Below, piece by piece: positions 13,001 to 35,370 of a stretch of 64,000 nucleotides of DNA. The notes below the pieces were generated by a model that was not told the origin of the DNA, ran no database searches, and saw nothing but the letters and a program-made list of their open reading frames with translations. Origin of the DNA: Engraulis encrasicolus (taxonomy: Eukaryota; Chordata; Actinopteri; Clupeiformes; Engraulidae). The DNA lies in contig NC_085872.1 of NCBI RefSeq assembly GCF_034702125.1, positions 31,331,876 through 31,395,875 on the forward strand, in the 5' to 3' direction. Numbering within the stretch: the first letter of the stretch is position 1; every line of letters begins with the position of its first letter. Both the position numbers and the translations under genes were made by a program.

Positions 13001-15080
13001 ATTGTATGTTGTCACAATACACACTATAATAATTACAGTTAATGTAACTGTAAAGAATAAAAAGATCAATTTTAAAGAAAGGTTGTTTTGCGACATGAAA
13101 AAATAAAGAGCAAATAAAGAGAAACTGAAAGCAAATAAAGAGAATAACTGAAAACTTATGTAATTGTGCTATATCGTGATATATATCGTTATCGTGATAT
13201 AAAGTAATCCATATCGTGATATTGTTTTTTTTCCATATCGCCCAGCCCTAATGCCCGCTATGCCAGATGGCCAGTCCAGCCCTGCTTAAGGCTGCCTTGT
13301 CCAATAGAAAACACACACTAGTTAAGAATGATGGAGAGGCGTTGTTTGACATGTACCATGCCTCTCGCATAAAGCAGAGGATAAGCCACTCTGTTTGCTC
13401 ACCACTTCTTGCATTGCGACATACAGTATGAGACCACTTGTTTCATGTTGGATAACTTTGTTCTCCCTGTCTCAGTATATGGACATGCCAAACCTCACAG
13501 TGGGAAATCATGCATATGAAAGGAATGATGGGGTGTACACGCCACTATCCTTATGCAAGGAGTTCTACCGACGCGGGAGCATCTCCCCTGACAATGACAC
13601 ATTTGACATCGACCCAGTTATTGAGAAAGGTGACACACACTATCTACTGTATGTCTGTTTGTCTGTCTCTCTCGGCTGGGCTGTGGTAGGCATGGCGACA
13701 ATGATTCATTAAAGAACCCTCCAGTCTATTTATATAAACAATTTAATTTCCTCTGCTCCTAGAGTGTATATCTGTTTATCCTCTGAGACCACTAAAAGAT
13801 GGTTCTGTGATAGAAGAATTGAATTTTACTCTGGATTTTAAAAGGTAATGTCCTACTGTATATGCATCACACATAAATTAAGATTCAATAATAATAAAAA
13901 ATATATAAAGGCTTTCTTAAAGCATTGACTAGTGTGGAATATTTTGTGTGGAATGATGTTATGTGTCTCCACAGACTACTGACTGTTAAAGTCTACCTGA
14001 ATATTAAGGCCATAAATCTACAAACAGTGCGACACAACGAGCTGCCAGACTGCTATAACTTCAGGACTATGGTGGGTCACAGAAATGACTGAAAAAAAGA
14101 TACTTAAGCACACCTGTCACAGAAAAATGACTGAATGGTTGAACATGCTATGGCTTTTTTTCATGGGTCACAGATGTTACATTACACAGATTATAGTGTT
14201 AGTTAAAACTATAAGCATTTGTGTGCAATTTTTCTGTTCCTGTCATTTGAGGTAAATGGCCTATTGTTAATTCCATTTTTTTTGTTTTTGATTTTTTTTG
14301 TTTTTCAGATTTTATTTGACAACACCGCTCATAGTGGAAGGATTAAGATATCGTTGAAAAACCATGTATTGATCAAAGTATGCAAGGACTGGAATGTGTC
14401 TGGGTCTGGTAAGAATTTAATACAGTTACGGTAACACTTTCTTTTACAGTCCTCTAATTAGGCCTACTGTGTATTTTATAGTTGTCAAGAAGACCATTAG
14501 TTGGTAAGTGGCTAAAACATGAAGGGCGACCACAACGATAGGAACATTTTAACCAAAATGTGATAATGTAATGCTTTAATTTACACAAAAATGTCACATC
14601 AGTCATGTGAATTAACCAAAGAGCGTAAGTAAGTGTTGTGGTAGCTGCAAGTGTGGTGAAAGCAGATGCTATGTTTCTGCCAGCCATGACCATACAGTTT
14701 TGCATGAGCACGTGTCCTAGAGTCAGAGTGAGAGAGCAGAGAGCTGAGATCCATTTCCATTATCCAAACTCCCGTCCTCAGCTTTTGGTTGTGGCCTCAC
14801 ATGACAATGTGCAACTAACAACAGGGTAATAGAGAAAAGTTACACGGTACATAATAGGTAAAAAAGTGGCAACTGCAATGTAAATACTATGATGATGTGA
14901 TGTAGAGTAGAGTAGAGTAGAGTAGAATATCGTTTATTGATCCCAGAGGGAAATTAAGGTGCCAAGTAGCATACACACATAAATAAAGACATTACCCACA
15001 AGACATAATACACATATTTACACATAAAAATAATCATATATAGCTTACTGTTGCATACATTTTGCCAAGGCATCTCTCTC

Positions 15081-15168
<88 letters not shown>

Positions 15169-15365
15169 ACACCAAATATAAAGTGTAAAAGTCCACAGTG
15201 TTAACATGTGCCTTAGCCAAGTGGCACATAGAAGCCAAGACAAAGTGTTCATAAAGTGTCCAGGAGTGTCCATAGTCTCTCTGCCTAGTACAATGTCCAT
15301 AGTATTCCTTGGAAAAAAGGATGGGGGGGGGGGGGGGTGTCGCCCCCTGTGTCACTACACACACA

Positions 15366-15463
<98 letters not shown>

Positions 15464-15606
15464 ATAAAGTGTACATAGTGTCACCCGTGCTGGGTGGCCA
15501 AGACAAAGTTACCATCAAAGTGTCCAGGAGTATCAGTAGTCCAAGGGGTTACACACGTCAACTGTGTCTCTCCACACACACACACACACACACACACCCA
15601 CCCACC

Positions 15607-15677
<71 letters not shown>

Positions 15678-16737
15678 CTGTGCATTCCAATGAAAGAGGA
15701 GGAGTCATAGGGTAAAGAGTCCAGGTAGATAAAGTGTGCAGGAGAGGGATCTGTTATGCAGTCCAGTCCCCTATGACGATCTCTCTTTGTGTGTCCTTCT
15801 GTGCAATGTTGAATAGCTGGATGGCCCTGGGTACAAAGGACTTTCGCAGCCTGTCTGTCTTGCAGGAGATGGCGCGCAGTCTGAGGCTGAACAGGCTTCT
15901 CTGGTTGTCGAAGACTGGGTACAGGGGGTGCTTGTAGTTGTCCAGGATAGAGTCTAATCTGCTAAGTGTCCTCTTGTCAGCTGTGGTTGTGAGGGCGTCC
16001 AGTTCTGTGCCTACCACAGACCCTGCTTTCCTCACCAGCCTGTCAAGCCGTCCAGCATCTCTCTGTGATGTAGCCACACTTACTGGAGTCCGAGACCAAG
16101 ACATTACCAAGGCCGGAGGGTATTGAGACCAAGAGCAAGACAGACCAGTCGCAACCAAGACCACATCAAGACCAAGACAGGGCAAGACAAACTCACGACC
16201 AAAAATAGACTAGCCTCCTAGCCTTAGTGCTAGAGTTGACATGATCACAGACTAGTATGGGCTGGAGAAAATCACCATAGGCTCAGCTATGGCCTAAATT
16301 AACATAGTGCACCACGGTACACCTTTCTTAACGTACACTATTCCTTAGTATTTACTTTTAAGTTACCTTTTTTTACCCATTAGGTACCATGGAACTTCTC
16401 TCTGCTACACTGTTGTTACCCAGAAAATACACAGTAGGGACTGCAAAAAAGCGTTACCATGTTTAAACAATAGCAATTTTATTGAATGCTTCCACTTCAC
16501 TTTTAAAACTTAATGGAGACAGAGCACAATTTAAAAAAAACAACAACAACACTGAAATAACAACTGTTTTGTTTCTTTGCAGCAGATAAGGACTATCATC
16601 TCATTCACATTGTAACGTTTGATTCTGTCATCATTCTTGCATGCCTGCTGTCTCTTGTTCTGTGTTTACGTTCTGTGCTCAATGGACTTCGTCTGCAGTC
16701 GGTAAGTGGGATGCTATTCCAGTGGTTTCCCTCACAA

Positions 16738-16791
<54 letters not shown>

Positions 16792-18575
16792 CATATATAT
16801 ATGACAATATACTAGAGTTCATTAAATACATATTCAACATCTATATTTTTTTCAATTCATGTGTTTGTTCAATATATTTTACATATAAAGTAGGGGGCCT
16901 ATATCATAATGCTGTAGTTACACCCATATTTCATATAGGCCTAATGTATTATTATTATACAGTTTGTATAATAACAGCAGCTTAATACAGTTATCACTGC
17001 CATACTCAACTTCATGAATATGATGTGTACATGTTTTTCCCCACAGGAATATGCTATGTTTTTCCGAAAGTACTATCAGAAAACGGTACCCATGTCAGAC
17101 CGCCTGGAATTTGTTAATGGCTGGTACATTCTCAGCATAATCAGTGACACACTGACCATTTCTGGTTCTGTTTTCAAAATTTGCATCCAAACCAAGGTGA
17201 GATGGTCCAATGGCAGACAGTAGGCTATATTATGGAAACTCTGCACCCAAGTTCACTGTCAAATTTAAAAGAATCTTACCTAGGTTTTGGTTTTTGCCTT
17301 TCAAGGAGCTTACAAATTACGATGTCTGCAGCATTCTACTGGGCACTTCTACACTCTTTGTGTGGATTGGCGTTTTACGATATCTGGGTTTCTTCCCGAA
17401 GTATAATGTAAGTAATATTAACATTCTTTATATTCCCTTATTGAAATACCTACATATATTAATGGAATGGCATGCAGAAAATAGGCAAAATTATGCTTGA
17501 AGAAGGCTACAGTGATATGAATATTGGGTTTTCAAGACATGTTTGATTTTTTCTTTTACAAAATCAACTTGAGCCTTTATTTAATAAAAGCTAGAAAATC
17601 CTTTATCGTATTTTAGAAGAGTCTGCCCTTATTTTAAGGTAACTTAAAAATAATAATTGTGGAGCAAACCGTGTCAAGGTCAAAATGTAAAGAATGTTGT
17701 TGTTTCCCAAATGACTGAGCTCAAACAGTCATGGTATCTTGCATATCACAGCAGTACAGATAAAACACCACTGCATGCATGTCCTCTGGTGAGATCACAG
17801 CTCTTGTTTCTGTCAGATCCTGATCCTCACTCTGAGGGCAGCCTTTCCCAATGTCATCCGATTTTCAACATGCGCTGTAATGATCTACCTGAGCTACTGC
17901 TTCTGTGGATGGATTGTGCTGGGACCACACCATGAAAATGTAAGGAATAATCTATAAGGGAAATATAATGGCTATAGGTACCATTGATGCTAAGTGTGAA
18001 TAAGATTTTCACATCATTTTGTCTCCCATAGTTCCGTACCTTTAACATGGTGGCCGACTGCCTGTTTTCCCTCATCAATGGCGATGAAATATATTCCACC
18101 TTTATCAAACTGCGTGAAAAGAGCTACCTGGTCTGGCTCTTCAGCAGGGCGTATGTGTACTCCTTCATCTCCCTCTTCACCTACATGGTTCTAAGCCTAT
18201 TTATTGCCCTCATCAACGACACGTACGAGACCATCAAGGTAGGAATATTGTGGCCAATAAAACAGGCTGACCCAGCATTACATTGATATGTTTTTGTTTA
18301 TGTGTATTGGATGCAGAAAACCAGTTATGTAAAAACTGTACAAAGGAAATTCTATATAAAAGCAACAAACAAAAAAAACCTCACAGCATACATAGTAGCC
18401 TACATACTTAGCATGTGACACTCTTTCCACGTTACAGCAAAACCAGCAAAAAGGCATCCCAGGGTCTGAGCTACAGGCCTTCATCAAGGAGTGCAAGGAC
18501 TTGCCTGCCTCTGGGAAGTACATGGATCCAGAGCCGGACCCCTGCCTCTCCTTTCCCTGTGCTTGCTGCAGCTGA
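10037..18575 (+). CDS. mcoln3: Mucolipin-3-type TRP cation channel, complete, 12 coding exons
   Basis: Coding exons: 10037-10261, 10410-10574, 13476-13629, 13763-13844, 13975-14071, 14309-14408, 16583-16701, 17047-17196, 17306-17407, 17817-17939, 18032-18238, 18438-18575. All phases agree and the product is 553 aa, the length I recall for human MCOLN3. In order: an N-terminal acidic dileucine-like motif (ERDLLI); a polybasic segment before [10 protein letters not shown]1 around residues 60-83; the luminal polycystin-mucolipin domain with [16 protein letters not shown] and [11 protein letters not shown]2; S3 ([20 protein letters not shown]); S4 ([20 protein letters not shown]); S5 ([18 protein letters not shown]); a pore with filter LINGDE; S6 ending [13 protein letters not shown]; and a Cys-rich tail. 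Family role: Ca2+/Fe2+/Na+-permeable endolysosomal channel opened by PI(3,5)P2. [17 protein letters not shown] and [11 protein letters not shown] favour MCOLN3 over MCOLN2. The filter has Asp-Glu where mammals have Asp-Asp. A noncoding first exon probably lies upstream. Confidence 0.95.
11522..11645. repeat. Interspersed repeat fragment (copy 2)
   Basis: Same family as 5562-5660 and 42129-42250, with acaaaggggtcccttgtccc and ttacattgtatg. It lies in mcoln3 intron 2 beside a segment with caacgtttcgatgcaacag and gatcttcctcagg (11822-11857), the signature of another fish repeat. Confidence 0.5.
12796..13250. mobile_element. hAT MITE with perfect 8-bp target duplication and internal tandem duplication
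   Basis: Ends TAGGGCTGGGC / GCCCAGCCCTA, with identical flanks atgcccgc at 12788-12795 and 13251-13258. Inside, a ~70-bp segment beginning tttttatccattttatacaa is repeated directly (about 12890-12958 and 12961-13028). It lies in mcoln3 intron 2. Confidence 0.92.
15083..15172. repeat. (CA)n microsatellite
   Basis: About 40 CA units with one interruption. Confidence 0.95.
15356..15459. repeat. (CA)n microsatellite
   Basis: About 48 CA units after a short ctctct interruption; a G-run lies 25 nt before it. Confidence 0.95.
15574..15676. repeat. (CA)n microsatellite
   Basis: CA array with a ccacccacccacg interruption near 15598. Confidence 0.95.
16086..16205. repeat. gaccaagac-rich simple or interspersed repeat
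   Basis: Repeated gaccaaga / accaagac units directly follow the LINE fragment. No coding content. Confidence 0.5.
16740..16805. repeat. (TA)n microsatellite
   Basis: About 24 TA units in mcoln3 intron 7, starting about 40 nt after the donor at 16702. Confidence 0.9.
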
Positions 18576-19185
18576 CAGACCTGCCAGACAAGCCAACTAA
18601 ACGCAGGCAGGCTGAAGATGTAGGCAAATGCAATGAAAGTGAAAAAATGAAAAAAGTTTGCGATACTGCTTGTGTTGTTCTTTGCAGACTTTTTTTCCCA
18701 CTTTCATTGGATTTACGTGTACCTTTACTGTCTTGCACCTGGCCTATATGTAGGGATGTGCACACAAATATTTGCTTGAATGAATGCTGAAGACGAGGTA
18801 GACCGTCCTGCAAGAGCACATCTTATACACCAGACTTAGATTAACCCAAAGATTCAGATGGTATTGTTTAGCCTGGCTCTTGTCAGACCTGTGTAATTCT
18901 GCACAGCTCCACCAGGGGCGGCTCCACAAGCACCACTCCCAGGTCTGGTCCACAACACCTTGGGGATGCTTTGCGGCCAGGAACTTGACGAAGCGAATGT
19001 CGTTTCAGAAGACAGTGGTGCAATCACATGTCAACTGTATTGTAGACTGTACCACCTACCTACCGGTATTGATTCTTTAAAATATGAACAATGGTTTTGG
19101 ATGAATGTATAATTGTTATTATTTTGAACAATTTTATTACTGACAAGGATGAACAAATGGTAAATAAAGTTATATCGTCTGAAAA
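18576..19185 (+). other. mcoln3: mcoln3 3' UTR with poly(A) signal
   Basis: Non-coding sequence follows the TGA at 18573-18575. An AATAAA lies near 19162-19167 (context aatggtaaataaag), so the transcript probably ends close to 19185. A segment from about 18868 resembles one near 35653 and looks like an interspersed repeat (agcctggctcttgtcagacc versus agcctggttctcaccagacc). Confidence 0.5.
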
Positions 19186-19405
19186 CAAACTTATTCCAAC
19201 TTGCAGCTCTCCCAGGCTCTCCCAGTAACAGTAAGTTATTAATGTTTGTTTTGTGTGATTAGCTGTTTGTGTGATTAACTTAATGATTCATCAGATATTT
19301 ATTTTATAATGCATCATTTGCCCCCCTAAACGTAGGTTATAATATCATGAACATCTTCTGAAAGTGTTGTATTTGGTTCTTGAATCTTTGCAGAGATCAT
19401 TTGAC

Positions 19406-19713
19406 TTAAAGGGACACTGTGTGAGATTTTTAGTTGTTTATTTCCAGAATTCATGCTGCCCATGAATACTTACCACCAGCATCAAATTCTAAGTATTCAT
19501 TATGACTGGAAAAATTGCACTTTTCATACATGAAAAGGGGTATCTTCTCCATGGTCCGCCATTTTGAATTTCCAAAAATAGCCATTTTTAGCTGCAAAAA
19601 TGACCTAGTAAACTTTCATGTAAAGATCAAATTTGGCAATAGGCAGCCCAGTTTCAATGAGCAGCATAGTTGCAGTACCTTTTTTGACCATTTCCTGCAC
19701 AGTGTCCCTTTAA
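19406..19713. mobile_element. MITE with TTAA target site
   Basis: Inverted ends TTAAAGGGACACTGTG / CACAGTGTCCCTTTAA. TTAA at both edges fits a piggyBac- or Kolobok-type duplication. The ~308-bp interior is non-coding. It lies between mcoln3 and ssx2ip. Confidence 0.8.
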
Positions 19714-20639
19714 AGCTTGAAATGAGTCATAATAAAGTAGTGGAGTAGCATTAGAGAAGAGTACCCCACCTGACATGAGTGCCCCACCCTCTCACTACTC
19801 CATTATCACGTTATCATTGTTTCTGACATTGGAGGCTTAGCTTAGACAAGAAATTTGATATTGCATTTTTCATTTTTTTTTATATCTCATAATTAATTCT
19901 TGGATAGGCCTAATTGTTTTATTCCATGCTATTTGTGTAATTTGTAGCACCAGAAAAGAGCATTCAAACAACATCAAAATCACCTATGTATGACTTAAAT
20001 TGACTGACATCATCAAGGATGAATGTTTATTAAGACTTAATTAAGACTTTATGGCAGTTATGGGTTTCTACCTAGCAAAAGGAAACACGTTTCATTAAAA
20101 CATGTACAAGCCGGGCCCCAGAGTGTGATTTCACATGAAATGTTCAAATAGTTATTAATAGAGAGAGATTAATTTGTAACCCAGCTGGAATACAAAATAT
20201 CACTGTTATACAGTAGTTATACCAGTGGGACATGGACCGGACTGGAGGAACACATGGATGACCCCCACCCAAATGTTCCAGTGTTTTTGTTAGGCCAGCA
20301 TCAGTTCTGCTTGTGGACTAAGCTATTTATAGAACAGCAGTTCATGTTCCATAATATCAAACGCCAAAATACATGATTGACCTACCAAAAACAGTGGCTG
20401 CGTGATCTTGCATGACACACGTTCAGTTGGCCTGCCAGCCAAGTCTTCTACAGATCAGTTCGTGGGGCGGTATGTTTGTGGTGATGTCACTGCGTAATCC
20501 GACGATTTAAAGACTGGTGTTTCCGGGTTCGTGAATTGTTTAATAAATAAGTTGAAAAAATAAGTTGAAAAACAATTAACCCCAATAGTAGAGACGTAGG
20601 CTATTTGGCAGATGTTATGGAAACACAACTGTGGGGTTG

Positions 20640-21824
20640 ACACAATTTTAATGAGAGCGCGCGTTAATAATGCTGGCGTATGAATGAGTCCTGAAAAGTA
20701 GGGTACTGTAGCCTACCTGCTTCCTTATGGAATTTTCACCTGCGCGTCGGAAGCCAAAACACCTTCATTGTAAGTATCTGAACAAAAGCGCTTTGTTGAA
20801 TAGGCTACTTCTAAACATACTTGCTTGGCGCCCAATCAAGTAAATTATAATAGTTGTGTTGTTTGTTGTAGATGAAAGTAATCTGGTTGATTCGGCGACG
20901 TATGAGTCCGGGAATGTGCTTTTGGGATGCGTTTAGTTTTGATTACTTGGCACCGCCAATCAGAGATGGTTCGTCATCGACACTTACACTAGACGTAGAA
21001 GTACACTGGTAACAGAAGATTGTATCATTAAAGTTTGCTAGTCTGTCCGTTGTTAATTGCATGAGCAATCGGTATCAACAAAAATTGTTCACTGCGTTTG
21101 CGTTGAATGGATTTACGCACGAATCCTTTAAAACAAACGTAGTGATCACCGTGCAATAGCGGACGGGGGATTTCTTCTATCCATCCTTGTAATACTAACT
21201 GCCGAGTTGCACTATTTTGGTTTTGCAAATACTTAATCCCAGTTGTTTTACTGACCTCCCTGAAGAAGTGCGTTTCGGCAATGGTGGATCGTGCCACACG
21301 CACTAAGGATTAAAACCTAATGGATAAAGAGGGAAGATGCTTATTTTGCTGCATTTCTGTCTGCGTTCTGTGACTACTACTGATGTGAAGTGGTCGTTAT
21401 TTAGGGCCACACCTAAAAGCAGGATAAAGTAACGCGGCTTTGCACACACATGTTCATTTCAGGAGATAAGTGCACAGCAAGGATTCCATTGGGGTTTCGA
21501 CCAGGGTTCACAAATGTTTACAGCAGTCTTTCTGGCTCTGCTGTTGCTTGAAGCGATAAGGGCATAATAACAACCCGCGTTATTGGTAGGCTAATTGAGG
21601 GGCAGGGCAGAGTATCATATTTTCCAAGCACCATGAATTCTATTGAGTGCGTATTTTAGCCCTGACCTTAGCCAACATAACTTCACAGTAGGCTACTACC
21701 CACCACCACTATGTAATCCGTCACTGCTGTTGAGTAGTGTGCTAATCCAGTGCCACGAGCGTGGATAGTAATCCATTGTGGCACGTTGTTCCATTTCAGG
21801 TCTAACCAGAACACACCAGAGGAC
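20640..21824 (+). promoter_or_regulatory. ssx2ip: Probable ssx2ip promoter and noncoding 5' exon region
   Basis: The coding ATG at 21825 sits 25 nt after a good acceptor (ccatttcag, exon from 21800), so at least one noncoding exon must lie upstream. The 20.64-21.5 kb stretch has more CpG than its surroundings, a CCAAT box at 20956-20960 in gccaatcag, and no recognisable coding sequence. I cannot place the transcription start or the upstream donor. Confidence 0.3.
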
Positions 21825-32850
<11,026 letters not shown>

Positions 32851-33339
32851 ATGACTGGATCAAGAGAGAAGCACTGCCACATTGCCAGGTATGGATGAAA
32901 GTAATGACAGTGTGCACATACAAAGTAATGTCAGCGTACACATACACACCTCAGACAATTTACTCAAAATAAGTAGTTTGAGATAACACACTGGTATGAG
33001 AACGTTTGGTCACCCTTTTGGCAAATCATTACATTGGTTTATCTCTTGTTGAGCTTTTGCAGCAGCAAGTTAACATCAACATGTGTTAAACCACGGGGAA
33101 GGGAAACAATTCGGTTGTGAAATAATTTTAGTAGGTGTAACAGAAACCATTTTATGTGGATTTAAACATAAAGAAGCATGTATATGGGCACCCGAGGTTA
33201 CGGTAAAAATAACTTTTTAAAAAATTTGTTTAGTAGAGTCCACTTGTATTTTAATTTAAGTGGCAAGATGTTATTTGTCCATGTTCCCCAAGTCATTTTC
33301 ATCTCCCACCTGCCACCTCTAATAATTCACATAGTATTT

Positions 33340-33525
33340 TTGAAGTATTTTTGGGGGCTTTTCATTTATTTGCAGTTTTATATGACAGGACAGTGAAGGT
33401 GGTGACAGGAAGTAAGTTGGGAGAGAGAGACGGGGAAGGTTTGGCAAAGGGCCTGGGTTGGATTCGAACCCGGGTCGGCCGCACAGTAGACGAGTGCCCT
33501 ACCGTTAGTGCCACCGTAGGGCCAC
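33340..33525 (-). mobile_element. tRNA-derived SINE, same family as 8308-8482
   Basis: On the minus strand the B box is GGTTCGAATCC, preceded by GGTGGCACTAACGGTAGGGC. The body shares tgacaggacagt and ggtgacaggaagt with the first copy. It lies in the large ssx2ip 3' intron. Confidence 0.7.
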
Positions 33526-33902
33526 AATTCACATAGTATTGAGTAACGTTTCGGGTGTATGTTTGTTTCTCCATTAATAGATCAATAATAATGACAAGGG
33601 ATGTAATTGAGTAGTCTAGTAAATGCAATGAAGTATTCATTCTATTGAACTATGTTGTAACATTTGCTTAGTTTGGTATACTTGATATTGAAATCTCATT
33701 TCAAGCCAATGAGCAAAAAAACTTTACTTCAATGGTATTGGTGGGTGTGTCAGTGCATAGCCACAACCCAGAATGTGATGTAGATATGTTTCGTTGCTAG
33801 AAGCACTGACATTGTATGTATAACATCAACTCTTTTTTCTGTTCTGTTTGCTCTGCAGATAGTGAATGGGTACCAGCCACCTTGATGTTTGAATACTGTA
33901 TT

Positions 33903-34038
<136 letters not shown>

Positions 34039-34879
34039 TCTAACACTAATGGTTACACTTGGAACAAAAATCTGTATAAAGGAAATAAAGAAATAGTGAT
34101 AAAGCTTTTTATAAATGAAGAAGAAATAAAAATATGAATTAAGATTAATAATAAAATATGTTTTAGAACATCTCATTTGGTGGGGGCAGTCATGGGCAAT
34201 CAGTTATGGAGTTGTTTTGTTGGCCAAGGCTGGCCCGTTTGATTCTCTATGCTGGGTGGAGGGAGTCATTAACCAGCACTCTCCCCATCCTTCACTATGA
34301 CTGAGGTACTGTACATTGAGCATGGTATCCAGTACCAAGCTTGTTGGGCTGCCCCTTTGCACGGCTGAGGCATAAATGCAATTTCATTGTGTGCACTGTG
34401 TGTTGTGGTTCCATGTGCCATTAACACAGTGGGAGTTTTGTACAAATATGTATTTTTACAATATAAACATTTACCTTGAAAGCTAAATGTTTTTTTAGAG
34501 TTTACAAATCTTTGTTAGCTATTTTTGCCATTGACATGTTATACACAATACAAACAGAGAATTTTAATATTTTTTTCTATGTATCTGTTGAAGAATGTAA
34601 TGATTGATATTATGAATGTTGAAATCCTGTGCTGCATCCTTCCAGTAGGAAAACATTTTGAATGTGCTGTTTGACACATCCAAGTTTACAAGAGACAAAT
34701 GCAATAAAGTTTATTATTACAAATTACAATTGTAGTATGTGTGATTGCTCTTCTGTGTAGGTTTTGTTTGCATTCAACTGGACTGCAGGGTGCCGTAATG
34801 TGGTCATTGCAAGTAACCCTTTAGTCTCCACATCCTTGCTCTGAGGATTGCTGCCCTAGATTTTTTGCCGGTGTAACTG

Positions 34880-35370
34880 CAGTGTTCCTGCGCAGTCTGC
34901 CACTCGGGCTTGAACCCGCCACCTAGAGGATGACATTTTTCAGGAATTCCTGTGGGTCCTGCGGGTCCTGTGGGATTCCCCGCGGGATGGGAGTCAAAAT
35001 TTTAAAGATGAACGGGAGCAGGCAGGAGCGGGAATAAAGATGAATGGGAGCGGGAATAAAGATGAATGGGAGCGGGCAGGAGCGGGAATAAAAATGAATG
35101 AGAGCGGGAATGCTCGCTTATTTTTTCATTAAAATAGCCTATGAAATGGGAGTGGGATTGATTTTGAGTGGGAGTGGGCAGGATTGGGAAGCATTCTTTT
35201 CAGGAGTGGACGGTATGGGATTTGTTTCTTTTTCTCCAGTCCGGGATGGGATGGGATTTTTTTTCTGGGACGGGAGTGAAAATCCACTCCAGTGTCATGC
35301 TCTACCGTCACCTTCTAGTCAACTCATCAATTCGGGCATGGGAGCCACTGCACGATACCGCTGAGCCAAA
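34880..35370 (-). mobile_element. tRNA-derived SINE head split by a MITE
   Basis: Segments 34880-34923 and 35305-35370 become one tRNA-like sequence when the MITE and one target copy are removed. On the minus strand they give A box TGGCTCAGCGGTA, then AGAAGGTGGCGGGTTCAAGC with a B box. It is the host of the insertion at 34924-35304. Confidence 0.7.
34924..35304. mobile_element. hAT MITE (TAGAGCATGACA family), copy 2, nested in a SINE
   Basis: Ends TAGAGGATGACA / TGTCATGCTCTA; flanks ccgccacc and ccgtcacc (7 of 8 identical). The interior matches 24898-25270, including gggagcgggcaggagcggga. Confidence 0.9.

Larger units (their letters stand above)
14905..16085 (-). mobile_element. 3' end of a non-LTR retrotransposon (LINE), interrupted by CA arrays
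   Basis: The minus-strand frame (about 15754-16085) reads [39 protein letters not shown] and [18 protein letters not shown]. This is the conserved post-RT carboxy end of L2/Rex1-type LINEs as I recall it. The 3' side ends with gggatcaataaacgatatt plus a (CTACT)n tail (14905-14935). Three (CA)n arrays occupy its 3' UTR. It is 5'-truncated, as usual for LINE copies, and lies in mcoln3 intron 6. Confidence 0.75.

Noticed and set aside
17860..17885. Possible activating change at the varitint-waddler position of MCOLN3 (mouse A419)
   Set aside because: Simple counting puts Val at 419, but this protein is offset by one here compared with mammals (the pore acids show the same shift). The aligned residue is Ala, so it is conserved.
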